A stretch of 64,000 bases of DNA from Hyphomicrobiales bacterium (GCA_900472625.1 UCIT01000051.1:2278-66277), one strand, 5' to 3'; shown: positions 28,777 through 37,292, numbered from the stretch's first letter. Notes: generated by a model not told the origin, from the sequence alone. A program made the numbers and translations.

Positions 28777-29120
28777 GAGGCTGCGAACGACTGTATTGCG
28801 TAGTCCATTGGTGGCATTGCGAAGAAAAGGCTTGGATTTAAACGGGAAGCAATATAGGTTGCCCCCACGTATTGGAGAGATAGGTCAGAACGACGAGTCG
28901 TTCGAAGCTAGCTCGGCCTCGGGGGTCCGCTCTCTTAAACGAGAGCTTCAAAGGTTGAACACGACCCAATGCGTGAATCAGTCAAACTGACTTGAGAACA
29001 AGCGGCAGGTTGGCGCAAAGGCGCATTATGCTTGCGGCACAAAAGCCCTGAGTCGGTTGATCCGGCCACGGCTGACGGTGCCATCACTCCACACAAACAG
29101 AGAATTCAGGTGAACGATCG
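28777..29120 (+). other. 344-bp leader/intergenic region before the DUF4167 gene
   Basis: There is no credible gene. Small structures include the palindrome GAACGAC-GA-GTCGTTC around 28889 and a hairpin GCTCTC-TTAAAC-GAGAGC at 28929-28946. The region is probably a promoter plus a long 5' leader. A small RNA is possible but unsupported. Confidence 0.4.
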
Positions 29121-30080
29121 ATGAGGCCAGGACAGCAGAACAAACGCGGTCGCGGGCGTACCAACAACAATGGCGGCGGCGGTGGCGGAAACAACAACAA
29201 TAATAACAACTTCAACCGCAAGGGTGGTAATCCGCTGACGCGGACCTACGACAGCTCCGGCCCAGATGTGAAGATTCGTGGCACTGCCCAGCACATCGCT
29301 GAAAAATATGCGCAGCTCGGTCGCGATGCGCAGAGCTCCGGCGACCGCGTGATCGCCGAGAACTACCTGCAGCACGCCGAACACTACTACCGCATCATTG
29401 CTGCCGCCCAGGCGCAGATGCAGGAGCGCGGACAGCGCGACGAGCGTGGCGAATATGATCGCGACGGCTCCGAGCGTGATGGCGACGACATGGACGGCTC
29501 CGACAACGACGACGCCGTCGTGGTTCAGCCGCCGCGCCAGCAGCAGGACTATCAGCAGCGCCGCAATGACGAGCAGCCACGTCGTAATAACAATAACGAC
29601 GAGCAGCCGCGCCGTTCGGACGAACAGCCGCGCCGCAACAACGATGAGCAGCGCCAGCGCCGCAACAATGACGAGCAGCCGCGTCGCAACAACGCCAACA
29701 ACAACACGAGCGACGAGCAGCCTCAGGTGCAGGCTCAGCCGGTGAGCGAAGAGCAGCCGCAGCCACAGCCGCGCCGCAGCGACGAGCAGCCCACGCCGCG
29801 GCAGCCACGTCGTCGCGAGGAGCGTCCTGCTCCGGCAGTTGTTGCCGCTGCACCTCAGCCCGAGGTGATCGACGGTACCGGCCCTCAGCCCGAGATCGAA
29901 GGCATCCCTGCCGAGGTTTCGATGGATGAGGAAAGCGGTGCGGCAACGACGCGGCAGCCGCGTCGCCGCAGCGCTACCCCGCGTCCGCGCCGTCCGCGTC
30001 GCGCCGAAGGTGAAGCCGCGGCCGAAGGCGATGCAGCAGCCGGCGACGCGCCTGAACTGGCCGAAGCCGCTTCGGAATAA
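29121..30080 (+). CDS. DUF4167 family protein with long disordered Gln/Arg/Asn tail
   Basis: The 319-residue protein has a basic Asn/Gly-rich start (a GGGGGG run, then a run of seven N). The short DUF4167 core at about residues 37-95 includes KIRGTAQHIAEKYAQLGRDA and ENYLQHAEHYYRIIAAAQAQ. A long tail follows, built of repeated DEQPRR/RRNNNDEQ units and ending in Arg/Pro- and Ala/Glu-rich segments. The charge pattern suggests nucleic-acid or ribosome binding, but no function is established. It lies downstream of prmC on the same strand, as in other Rhizobiaceae. Confidence 0.9.
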   Translation: MRPGQQNKRGRGRTNNNGGGGGGNNNNNNNFNRKGGNPLTRTYDSSGPDVKIRGTAQHIAEKYAQLGRDAQSSGDRVIAENYLQHAEHYYRIIAAAQAQMQERGQRDERGEYDRDGSERDGDDMDGSDNDDAVVVQPPRQQQDYQQRRNDEQPRRNNNNDEQPRRSDEQPRRNNDEQRQRRNNDEQPRRNNANNNTSDEQPQVQAQPVSEEQPQPQPRRSDEQPTPRQPRRREERPAPAVVAAAPQPEVIDGTGPQPEIEGIPAEVSMDEESGAATTRQPRRRSATPRPRRPRRAEGEAAAEGDAAAGDAPELAEAASE

Positions 30081-30120
30081 ACTCTACCGTTTCTCCCGAC
30101 GGGAGAGCGTTATGTATCTG

Positions 30121-30147
30121 GAAAGGGCGCCCTATCGGCGCCCTTTC
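30121..30147 (+). terminator. intrinsic terminator of the DUF4167 gene
   Basis: A perfect 11-bp stem GAAAGGGCGCC/GGCGCCCTTTC with a 5-base loop (CTATC) sits 40 bp after the stop. Its 3' arm ends in TTTC followed by TGCGTTTC. A smaller CTCCCGACGGGAG hairpin lies just before it. Confidence 0.8.
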
Positions 30148-30410
30148 TGCGTTTCTGTTGTGGCGTGTATTTTATGCAAGAAATACATCATGAGTTTTGA
30201 GGGTGCCGTATATTAAATTAGCTATTACTTGGATACGAAACGTTAACCCTCCCGGGATGATCATCGGTTGTGAGGGCTTCGTGTAATGCGATCAGGGATA
30301 TATGCAGCTTTGCCTCTGGCAAAGTGCAAATCGACCGGAAATGCGCAACCGGAGAACCCTCTAACAGAACGCGCCGCCCGGTGTTGGCGTCGCAGCAAGA
30401 GGGGATGGGA
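30148..30410 (+). other. upstream region of the chemoreceptor gene
   Basis: This stretch is moderately AT-rich around 30165-30245 and then GC-rich. No gene is visible. It presumably carries the chemoreceptor promoter. I could not identify a confident -35/-10 pair. Confidence 0.35.
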
Positions 30411-32165
30411 ATGTTCGGTCTGACGTCTGATTCGGGGCATATCCTCGAGGCGATATCGAAGTCGCAAGCGATCATCGAATTCGACCTGAAAGGCAATGTG
30501 CTGAAGGCGAACGAGAATTTCTGCAATGCGCTCGGCTACGGGCTTTCTGAGATCGTCGGCAAGCACCACAGCATGTTCTGCGATCCCGCATCGACGACCA
30601 CGCAGGAATACCGCGATTTCTGGGCGCGACTTGGCCGTGGCGAATACGACGCGGGCGCCTACAAGCGGATTGCCAAGGGCAACCGCGAGATCTGGATCCA
30701 GGCCTCGTACAATCCGGTGTTCAAGCGTGGCAAGCCATACAAGGTGGTGAAGTTCGCCTCCGATATCACCGACGCGAAGAACAGGGCGGTCGAGGATGCC
30801 GGCAAGCTGGATGCGATCTCGCGTTCGCAGGCGGTGATCGAGTTCAAGCCGACCGGCGAGATCATCACCGCCAACGAGAATTTCTGCAATGGTCTCGGCT
30901 ACTCGCTGCACGAGATCGCCGGCAAGCACCACAGCATTTTCTGCGAACCGAATTATGCCCGCACCGAGGAATATGCCAACTTCTGGAGACGGCTGGCGCA
31001 GGGCGAGTTCATCGCCGACGAATTCGTGCGCTACGGCAAGGGCGGCAAGGAAATCTGGATCCAGGCGGCCTATAACCCGATCACCGATGCCAACGGCAAG
31101 GTCTACAAGGTGGTGAAGTTCGCCACCGACGTCACCAGCCGCATGAGCGCCATCAGCCAGCTCGGCCAGCACCTGCGGGGGCTCTCCGAGGGCGACCTGA
31201 CAAAGACCGTCGATACCGCTTTCGTGCCGTCAATGGAACAGTTGCGGCACGATTTCAACACCACGATCGGCCGGCTCTCGGAGACGCTGAAGACCGTCGG
31301 CGAGAATGCCCATGCGATCGCGGCCGGTTCCCGCGAGATCGGCTCGACCGCCGATACGTTCTCCAAGCGGACGGAGCAGCAGGCGGCCTCGATCGAGGAA
31401 ACGGCGGCGGCACTGGAGCAGATCACCACCACGGTCAACGACAGCAGCCATCGCGCCGACGAGGCGGGAAAGCTGGTGGCCAAGACCAAACAGGGCGCCG
31501 AGCAATCGGGTCTCGTGGTTCGCAATGCGGTGGCGGCGATGGATCAGATCGAGCAATCCTCCCGCGAGATTACCAACATCATCGGCGTGATCGACGATAT
31601 CGCCTTCCAGACCAATCTGCTGGCGCTGAATGCCGGTGTGGAAGCGGCGCGCGCCGGTGAGGCCGGGAAGGGCTTTGCTGTTGTGGCCCAGGAAGTCCGC
31701 GAACTGGCACAACGCTCCGCCAGCGCTGCCAAGGCGATCAAGTCGTTGATCACCACGTCGAGCGAACTTGTGCGCAACGGCGTCGATCTCGTCGGCCAGA
31801 CCGGCAAGGCGCTGGAGACGATCGTCAGCCAGGTCAACGACATCAACGTCAACGTGGCGGCCATCGTCGAGGGCTCCAAGGAACAGGCGACCGGGCTGAA
31901 GGAGATAAACCAGGCGGTCAACCAGCTGGATCAATCGACGCAGCAGAACGCGGCGATGGTCGAGGAAAGCACGGCGGCAAGCCACAAGCTGGCGCAGGAA
32001 GCGGAGACCCTGCGCGGACTGCTGGCGCAGTTCCGCCTGAGCGAGGCCTACGCCCACAGGCCATCCTCAAGAGGGGCGCCGTCTCCCGCGCTCCATCTGG
32101 TCTCTCGCGTCGCCAGAGCCCATGGCGCAACCGCTGCGGCGGCGGACAGTTGGGAAGAATTCTGA
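30411..32165 (+). CDS. soluble methyl-accepting chemotaxis protein with tandem PAS domains
   Basis: The protein is 584 residues from the ATG at 30411, chosen because AGAGGGG lies six bases upstream. Two near-identical PAS domains (about 8-125 and 129-246) share NENFCN, GKHHS and EIWIQA. A HAMP-like segment (LRGLSEGDLTKTVDTAFVPS) follows, then the signalling hairpin DDIAFQTNLLALNAGVEAAR. There is no transmembrane segment, so it is a cytoplasmic receptor, perhaps for redox or energy state. It ends in DSWEEF, matching the CheR/CheB-tethering pentapeptide type. No other che genes are nearby. Confidence 0.93.
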   Translation: MFGLTSDSGHILEAISKSQAIIEFDLKGNVLKANENFCNALGYGLSEIVGKHHSMFCDPASTTTQEYRDFWARLGRGEYDAGAYKRIAKGNREIWIQASYNPVFKRGKPYKVVKFASDITDAKNRAVEDAGKLDAISRSQAVIEFKPTGEIITANENFCNGLGYSLHEIAGKHHSIFCEPNYARTEEYANFWRRLAQGEFIADEFVRYGKGGKEIWIQAAYNPITDANGKVYKVVKFATDVTSRMSAISQLGQHLRGLSEGDLTKTVDTAFVPSMEQLRHDFNTTIGRLSETLKTVGENAHAIAAGSREIGSTADTFSKRTEQQAASIEETAAALEQITTTVNDSSHRADEAGKLVAKTKQGAEQSGLVVRNAVAAMDQIEQSSREITNIIGVIDDIAFQTNLLALNAGVEAARAGEAGKGFAVVAQEVRELAQRSASAAKAIKSLITTSSELVRNGVDLVGQTGKALETIVSQVNDINVNVAAIVEGSKEQATGLKEINQAVNQLDQSTQQNAAMVEESTAASHKLAQEAETLRGLLAQFRLSEAYAHRPSSRGAPSPALHLVSRVARAHGATAAAADSWEEF

Positions 32166-32184
32166 TCGTCATATCAGAATAGCA

Positions 32185-32224
32185 GAAACAGCCGGCATTA
32201 CCCTTAGGCGGTGCCGGCTGTTTC
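32185..32224 (+). terminator. intrinsic terminator of the chemoreceptor gene
   Basis: A perfect 13-bp stem GAAACAGCCGGCA/TGCCGGCTGTTTC with a 14-base loop begins 20 bp after the stop. The T-rich 3' side reads TTTCATTTC. Confidence 0.85.
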
Positions 32225-32624
32225 ATTTCTGTTTGCGCGAAATAGCGCGATAATACATATCTATGCGTGCATGTATTCCCGGTTCGATCCCAAACGGAGA
32301 CAGATGGGCTGCCGCGGTTTCGCCTCAATGTTACATCCCGTGCCAGACCGGTCCTCGAGGCGCCTGCATGTGGGACATATGATCCTGGTTGTACTCATAA
32401 TGCATTTTAGCTATTCATGATATGTTAGCTGTCTTTCCAAGCTAACAAAACCTATACGCGAAATACGTTGAAATGTTAGAATTTGCGCATATGCTTATAT
32501 CCATGAAGAGGCGAGGTGTCTGCCGCTCTTGGCAGCAGCTCGTCGCTCTAGGAAAGCGCGCTTCCTTTCTCTCATTTTCTCACTGCCGGGCATTGGGCCA
32601 CGGCAGCATCTCGTGGAGGTTGGA
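32225..32624 (+). other. 400-bp AT-rich upstream region of the glycine-rich protein gene
   Basis: From about 32225 to 32520 the sequence is clearly more AT-rich than the rest of the window, with runs such as ATGATATGTTAGCTG. I see no credible gene. Short open frames here have coding-unlike composition. It most likely carries a regulated promoter and leader. Confidence 0.45.
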
Positions 32625-33329
32625 ATGCAGTACAGTGCATCGAAATTCGCGTTTTTGGCCCTTAGCTGCGCAGCAATCATTGCTCCGCTGCCGGCAAGCG
32701 CGTTTGATGTGGGTGGCAGCAATGGTCTCAGCATTGGGACCAGCAATGGCCTGAGCGTATCGCTCGGCGGCGCCAGCGGCGTCAATGCAAACGTCGGCGG
32801 TAGTGGTAACGTTGCGTCAGCATCTGTCGGTGGGGCCAGCGGCGTCAACGCCAATGTCGGTTCTAGCTCTAGTGGTGGTCTCGGTGTCTCGGCGTCCGTC
32901 GGCGGCTCTGGCGGCATTGGCACAAATACATCCGTAGGTGGTCGTAGTGGCGGTCTCGGCGTCAGCAACACAGCCAGCATCGGCGGCTCCAAAGGCCTCA
33001 ACACCGGCGTTGATGCGAATGTCGGCGGTCCGGGCCTGCTCGGCGCTAAGGCTAAGGTGGCTTTGGGCACCAATACGCTGCTGAACCTCAACCTTGGTCT
33101 GCCTGGTATCGATCCCGATGATCCGCGCAACCCGACCAACCCGAATAACCCAAACAATCCGAATAACCCGAACGGCAGAAATAACCGTCAGGCATTGCAG
33201 GCGTTCAACGACATGTCTTCGGCCGATCAGGCGAAGATGAAGGTTCGCTGCAAGGACATTCTGCGCGCTGGCGGCGGCTTTGATGGCAGCCTCGTGAAGC
33301 TTTGCAAGATGGTCATCGCAATGCGCTAG
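32625..33329 (+). CDS. exported glycine-rich repeat protein
   Basis: The 234-residue protein has GGAGG five bases before the ATG and a signal peptide ending ASA|FDVGG near residue 26. Residues about 27-150 are a Gly/Ser/Asn/Val repeat with units such as SNGLSIGTSNGLSVSLGG and two copies of GGASGVNANVG. An NPNNPNNPNNP stretch follows near 175, then a conserved-looking C-terminal domain with two Cys (KMKVRCKDILRAGGGFDGSL ... LCKMV). It is probably a surface or periplasmic repeat protein. The function is unknown. Its end overlaps the convergent transporter gene by four bases. Confidence 0.82.
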   Translation: MQYSASKFAFLALSCAAIIAPLPASAFDVGGSNGLSIGTSNGLSVSLGGASGVNANVGGSGNVASASVGGASGVNANVGSSSSGGLGVSASVGGSGGIGTNTSVGGRSGGLGVSNTASIGGSKGLNTGVDANVGGPGLLGAKAKVALGTNTLLNLNLGLPGIDPDDPRNPTNPNNPNNPNNPNGRNNRQALQAFNDMSSADQAKMKVRCKDILRAGGGFDGSLVKLCKMVIAMR

Positions 33330-34216
33330 GCGGCAGCCGGTTCTGTCGGTGCAGCCTTTTTCCGAAACATCTCCCGAGCAGCCAGTATCGCGCCGCCTGT
33401 CACCAGCAGGCAGGCGAGCGCGATACGCCAGCTGGGTTCGGCAAAGCCTGAGATCGTCAGGATCAACGTAGACAAAAGCGGCGCGGCATAACTTGCCGCG
33501 CCGAGAATCTGAATATCGCCATTCTTGACGCCGTAGTCCCAGGCATAGAACGCGGCGCCCACCGGAAACAGGCCAAGGCCTGCGACGGCCATCCACTCGA
33601 AGGCTGTTTCCGGCCAGACGGTGGTTTCAAGGCCGAGGTGGCAGACGAGCGACAGAAGCGAGGTCGCCAGGCAGAAGCCGGTGACGACGTCGGTCGAGAC
33701 GCCATCGAAGCGCCGCGTCAGCAGAGAATACCCCGACCATGTGAAGGCGCACATCAGCGCCGCGCCATAGCCCAGCGCATAGGCGCCGTCGAAATTGATC
33801 CCGTTCTTGCCGATGATCAGGAACGTGCCACAGAGGCCGGCAAGCGCTCCGACGATATGATACCAGCGCAATCTTTCTCCCGGCAGCAGCGCCGAGCCCA
33901 CGACGATCAGCAGCGGCCAAAGGTAGGCGATCAGCCCGGCCTCGACAGCCGGCGCGTTGCGCAGGGCCGTGAAGTAGAGAAAGTGGTAGCCGAACAGGCC
34001 GACGATCCCGACCAGCCAGACCTTGGCCGGCTGCCTGAGCAGCGCCAGGCGCGAGGGATTGAGGATCAGCACCACGATGCCGGGGATGCTGCCGATGGCA
34101 AAGCAGATCGCCGTCAGCTGAAATGCCGGCATCTTGCCGGAGGCAGCGGTAAAGAGCGCCAGAAACGACCACATGAGAATGGCCGTGAACCCGATCAATG
34201 TTGCCCGAAGCTTCAT
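33326..34216 (-). CDS. DMT-superfamily exporter, EamA/YddG-like
   Basis: The 296-residue membrane protein has ten hydrophobic helices in two EamA-type halves (about 1-140 and 150-285). FLYFTALRNAPAVEAGLIAYLWPLLIVV and GAAFYAWDYGVKNGDIQ resemble the aromatic amino acid exporter YddG. It probably exports amino acids or related metabolites across the inner membrane. The substrate is inferred only. It lies 30 bp after the DUF3108 gene on the same strand. Confidence 0.88.
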   Translation of the reverse strand: MKLRATLIGFTAILMWSFLALFTAASGKMPAFQLTAICFAIGSIPGIVVLILNPSRLALLRQPAKVWLVGIVGLFGYHFLYFTALRNAPAVEAGLIAYLWPLLIVVGSALLPGERLRWYHIVGALAGLCGTFLIIGKNGINFDGAYALGYGAALMCAFTWSGYSLLTRRFDGVSTDVVTGFCLATSLLSLVCHLGLETTVWPETAFEWMAVAGLGLFPVGAAFYAWDYGVKNGDIQILGAASYAAPLLSTLILTISGFAEPSWRIALACLLVTGGAILAAREMFRKKAAPTEPAAA

Positions 34217-34246
34217 CTGTTCCCCTTTGCGGAGACAGTTGCTCCG

Positions 34247-35023
34247 TCAGCTAGCGCCATATTTGACTGCAGTGATCGTCACGGGCCCGTATTGAGTCGG
34301 GATGCGAACGAAGACTGGAGCATATACATTTGCGGCGTCGGCCTTGGCAAACCAGATTTCCATGCGGCTGCTCTTGCTGAGATAGTCGATGTCGCTGCGG
34401 CCTTTCTTGTAGCCGGAGCGCGGCACGAAGCGGACGTTGCAGACGGTGGCCTTGCCGGTGAAGCCTTCGGTGGAGAAATCCTTCGATCCGCTCGGCGACA
34501 TCACCAGATCCATGCGCATCTCGCCGTCATAGATCGGCAGTTTTTGGGCGCAGACATTGGTATCGGAAGGGAAGATCAGGCCGGAGATCGGGTCGAGCAC
34601 GGCGCGCATGTCGCTGGCGGGGACGTTGACCCAGTTCTTCGGCGGCAGGCGCGGTGGCTTGACTGTCGTCGAGGTGATGTTGCCGTTGGTGTAGCGGACA
34701 TCGTAGGTGCGGGCGCGCTTGCCGCTCTTGTAGTAGAGCAGATAGTGCGAGGCCTGCATGCGGTCGCCACGCATCACGCCATCGACGCTGGTCTTGGCGG
34801 AGATCGTCGTCACCAGATCGGCGAGGCCGGCCGAGCTGATGTCGCCGGACACCCGGTAGGTCTTGTCGTCCTCGATCCGGGTCATGAAGGCGGCGCGGGC
34901 AATGGTGATGATGCCGAGCGCGACCTTGTACTCCGTGCGGTGGACGACTTCGGCGGCTCCGGCCGGAACGGCGAGGAGTGCGGCCAAGGCGGAAATGAAA
35001 ATGCGTTTGCCCGAATGAGCCAT
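34247..35023 (-). CDS. DUF3108 family exported protein
   Basis: The protein is 258 residues from the ATG at 35023 (MAHSGKRIFISALAALLAVP), with signal cleavage near AGA|AEVVH. The mature part is beta-rich, with YKVALGIITIARAAFMTRIE, ISSAGLADLVTTISAKTSVD and MRMDLVMSPS, and fits DUF3108, a periplasmic LolA/LolB-like barrel family. No activity is established. It is divergent from rpmB. An in-frame ATG at 35047 is possible but would precede the signal peptide with a charged stretch. Confidence 0.85.
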   Translation of the reverse strand: MAHSGKRIFISALAALLAVPAGAAEVVHRTEYKVALGIITIARAAFMTRIEDDKTYRVSGDISSAGLADLVTTISAKTSVDGVMRGDRMQASHYLLYYKSGKRARTYDVRYTNGNITSTTVKPPRLPPKNWVNVPASDMRAVLDPISGLIFPSDTNVCAQKLPIYDGEMRMDLVMSPSGSKDFSTEGFTGKATVCNVRFVPRSGYKKGRSDIDYLSKSSRMEIWFAKADAANVYAPVFVRIPTQYGPVTITAVKYGAS

Positions 35024-35140
35024 GAATTGAACCTTGTTCCGGCGCACTGGTCAGGCCGTCGGATACGGTCTATACGCCTGTCTTGGCGGTAAGAAAACAC
35101 GAGCTTTTTGACCGAATTGCGGGAAACGCCAAGGTTTGGC

Positions 35141-35169
35141 TTGACGCGCCCGGTCTGTCTGATTATAGA
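35141..35169 (+). promoter_or_regulatory. rpmB: sigma70-type promoter of rpmB
   Basis: A -35 TTGACG (35141-35146), an exact 17-base spacer and a -10 TATAGA (35164-35169) lie about 95 bp before the L28 gene. This is one of the best promoter matches in the window and fits a highly expressed ribosomal gene. Confidence 0.75.
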
Positions 35170-35262
35170 ACCGCAACTTTCCAATCATGGCCTGTTGGAT
35201 TGCAAGCTTGACTTTGCGCGAGCCGGCAATCGGTGGCCGAGAAAAACAAGAATAGGTGTCCC

Positions 35263-35565
35263 ATGTCCCGCATGTGCGAATTGACCGGCAAGGCAGTCCT
35301 CGTTGGCAACAATGTCAGCCATGCCAACAACAAGACCAAGCGCCGGTTCCTCCCGAACCTGTGCCAGGTTACGCTGATCTCCGACGCACTCGGCCAGCGT
35401 TACCGTCTTCGCGTTTCGGCTGCTGCTCTGCGTACCGTCGAGCATCGCGGTGGTCTCGATGCTTTCCTGATCAAGGCAAGCGAAGGTGATCTGTCGATGC
35501 GCGCTCGTCTGCTGCGCCGCCAGATCGTCAAGAAGACTGCTGAAACGGCTGTTGCAGCTGCCTAA
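35263..35565 (+). CDS. rpmB: 50S ribosomal protein L28
   Basis: The 100-residue ribosomal protein begins MSRMCELTGKAVLVGNNVSH and continues NNKTKRRFLPNLCQ, the L28 signature, with C-terminal ARLLRRQIVKKT. The ATG at 35263 is the family start. It is a single-gene unit with a promoter at 35141 and a strong terminator at 35595, as is usual for rpmB in Rhizobiaceae. Confidence 0.98.
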   Translation: MSRMCELTGKAVLVGNNVSHANNKTKRRFLPNLCQVTLISDALGQRYRLRVSAAALRTVEHRGGLDAFLIKASEGDLSMRARLLRRQIVKKTAETAVAAA

Positions 35566-35594
35566 GCAGCGCTCGACCTTCTGCTATACGGCTT

Positions 35595-35631
35595 CAAAAG
35601 GCTTGGACGGATAATCCGTACAAGCCTTTTG
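35595..35631 (+). terminator. intrinsic terminator of rpmB
   Basis: The stem CAAAAGGCTTG/CAAGCCTTTTG is perfect over 11 bp, with an inner ACGGAT/ATCCGT stem, ending in CTTTTG. It lies 30 bp after the L28 stop and is symmetrical enough to work on both strands. Confidence 0.85.
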
Positions 35632-35635
35632 CTTT

Positions 35636-35680
35636 GCCGGTTCATCCCTCCAACTGGTGGCATACCCCAGGATAAAAAAA
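35636..35680 (+). promoter_or_regulatory. possible preQ1-type leader before the queuosine-precursor transporter
   Basis: The 49 bases between the rpmB terminator and the transporter ATG contain GGTTC (35639-35643), a later ACCCC (35664-35668) and an A-rich AUAAAAAAA just before the start. These recall the preQ1-I riboswitch core. The loop between GGTTC and ACCCC is longer than usual and the stems are imperfect. This is a low-confidence call based on gene function and a few motifs. Confidence 0.25.
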
Positions 35681-36315
35681 TGCTTCAGATGCGCTATACC
35701 CTCGTTTACGTCGCCCTGATGACGCTTGTCGTCGTCGCCTCGAACTTCCTCGTGCAGTTCCCGCTGAATGCGGCGTTCGCCGGCATCAATCTTGCCGATC
35801 TGCTGACCTGGGGTGCCTTCACCTATCCGGTCGCCTTCCTGATCACAGATCTTACCAACCGGCAATTCGGCCCCAAGGCCGCCCGCAGGGTCGTGTTCGC
35901 AGGCTTCGTGGTCGGCGTCGCGCTGTCGTTCGTGACCTCGGTTCCGCGTATCGCCATCGCCTCGGGCACGGCCTACCTTGCTGGTCAGTTGCTCGACATC
36001 GCGCTCTTCAATCGGCTGCGCCGTCAGGCGTGGTGGCGGGCGCCGCTGGTGGGGTCGCTGCTCGGCGCGATGCTCGATACGGTGATCTTCTTCTCGCTCT
36101 CGTTTGCCGCGCTCTTCGTTTTCCTCGGCCCGAACGATCCGTTCGCGCTGGAGGCGTCGCCCATCCTCGGCATCTTCACGGCCGAGGCGCCGCGCTGGAT
36201 TTCCTGGGCGATCGGCGATTTCTGGGTGAAGCTGCTGGTCGGCCTGGTGATGCTGCTGCCCTACGGCGCACTGATGAGCGTTCTGCGGCCAACGCCGGCG
36301 GTCGGCGTCCGGTGA
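35680..36315 (+). CDS. VUT family queuosine precursor transporter (YhhQ-like)
   Basis: The 211-residue membrane protein has about six helices and the family motif LITDLTNRQFGPKAARRVVF near residue 60. VTSVPRIAIASGTAYLAGQL and GSLLGAMLDTVIFFSLSF follow, as in the COG1738 transporters that take up preQ0/preQ1 for queuosine in tRNA. CAGGA lies about eight bases before the ATG. It is convergent with the AraC-type gene, only 7 bp away. Confidence 0.92.
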   Translation: MLQMRYTLVYVALMTLVVVASNFLVQFPLNAAFAGINLADLLTWGAFTYPVAFLITDLTNRQFGPKAARRVVFAGFVVGVALSFVTSVPRIAIASGTAYLAGQLLDIALFNRLRRQAWWRAPLVGSLLGAMLDTVIFFSLSFAALFVFLGPNDPFALEASPILGIFTAEAPRWISWAIGDFWVKLLVGLVMLLPYGALMSVLRPTPAVGVR

Positions 36316-36322
36316 TCCACTC

Positions 36323-37261
36323 TCAGGCGGGCGACAGGCTTGCCGCCGTTGCCGGACTGCCGCGGTTATACTGCCGTGGCGAGCAACCCATGACCCGCTT
36401 GAACGCCGTGCTGAAGGCGGCCTCGGATTCGTAGCCGAGCGACGGGGCGATGACCGAAATCGGGTCCCTCGAGTTCTGCAGGCGGTCGCCTGCGAGCAGC
36501 ATGCGCCAATGGGCGAGATATTCCATCGGCGAGGTGCCGACCGTCTCCTTGAATTTCTGTGCGAAGGTCGATCGCGACATGCCGGTGCGGGCGGCAAGCT
36601 GCTGCAGCGTCCAGCGATGGGCGGGATCGTCGTGCATGGCGTTCATCGCGGTGCTCATCTGCCTGTCGGCCAGCGCGAAGAGCCAGCCGACGCCGGTGCC
36701 CGATCGCTCGGCCATGTGCAGGCGCAGCGCCTGTACCAGAATCATGTGGGCAAGGTGCTGGACCACGAGAAAGCCGCCGGGCTGCTGTTCCCGCAATTCC
36801 TGCATCATCTGTTCGACCGCCCAGCGCAGCGCCGCCTGGCTTTCCCTGTCGCGCAAAAGCACGATCGGCGGCAGCATGCGCAGCAGGATGTCGGCGTGAT
36901 TGCCGGCAAGGCCGAAGCGGCTGCTAACCAATGAGAAGTCGTTGCCGCCGTTCAGCGAGACGATGCTGCCCTTGCGCGGGCCGGAGAAAATGCTCGAGGC
37001 CGGGACCGGCTCCAGCGAAAGATCGGTGGCCAGCCGGAAGGGGCGTCCACTCGGGAGCAGGAAGCTGTCGCCGGCGGTGAGCCGCACCGGATCGGGTCCG
37101 CCATCGACCGCGAGCCAGCACTCTCCCGAGACGACGGCACCGCACTTGATGCCGCCCTGCTGGTCGGGAAACTGGATCGCCCAGTCGCCACCAGCCTCCA
37201 TTCCGGCAGAGAGATAGTTCTGCGGCTTCAGCAACGACAGGACATTGGAGAGCGGGTCCAT
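36323..37261 (-). CDS. AraC family transcriptional regulator with cupin-type sensor
   Basis: The protein is 312 residues from the ATG at 37261. The N-terminal AraC-type cupin domain (about 20-190) has SAGMEAGGDWAIQFPDQQG and AGDSFLLPSGRPFRL. The C-terminal double helix-turn-helix (about 205-300) has WTLQQLAARTGMSRSTFAQK and PISVIAPSLGYESEAAFSTA, ending RVMGCSPRQYNRG. It is divergent from the SDR gene 37390-38274 and probably controls it. A palindrome in the shared gap may be its operator. Confidence 0.92.
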   Translation of the reverse strand: MDPLSNVLSLLKPQNYLSAGMEAGGDWAIQFPDQQGGIKCGAVVSGECWLAVDGGPDPVRLTAGDSFLLPSGRPFRLATDLSLEPVPASSIFSGPRKGSIVSLNGGNDFSLVSSRFGLAGNHADILLRMLPPIVLLRDRESQAALRWAVEQMMQELREQQPGGFLVVQHLAHMILVQALRLHMAERSGTGVGWLFALADRQMSTAMNAMHDDPAHRWTLQQLAARTGMSRSTFAQKFKETVGTSPMEYLAHWRMLLAGDRLQNSRDPISVIAPSLGYESEAAFSTAFKRVMGCSPRQYNRGSPATAASLSPA

Positions 37262-37292
37262 CGGAAACTCCGGACGATTGCAAAGATATGGC

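Noticed and set aside
28757..28990. Small plus-strand frame after prmC
   Set aside because: It overlaps the prmC end, has no ribosome site and unconvincing composition; it lies in the DUF4167 leader.
29560..29830. Repeated GACGAGCAGCC units that might look like a CRISPR or satellite array
   Set aside because: The repeats are in frame and encode the DEQPRR-type tail of the DUF4167 protein. There are no spacers of constant length.
32473..32754. 93-codon frame upstream of the glycine-rich protein
   Set aside because: It runs into the true gene in another frame and has no good ribosome site or recognisable features.
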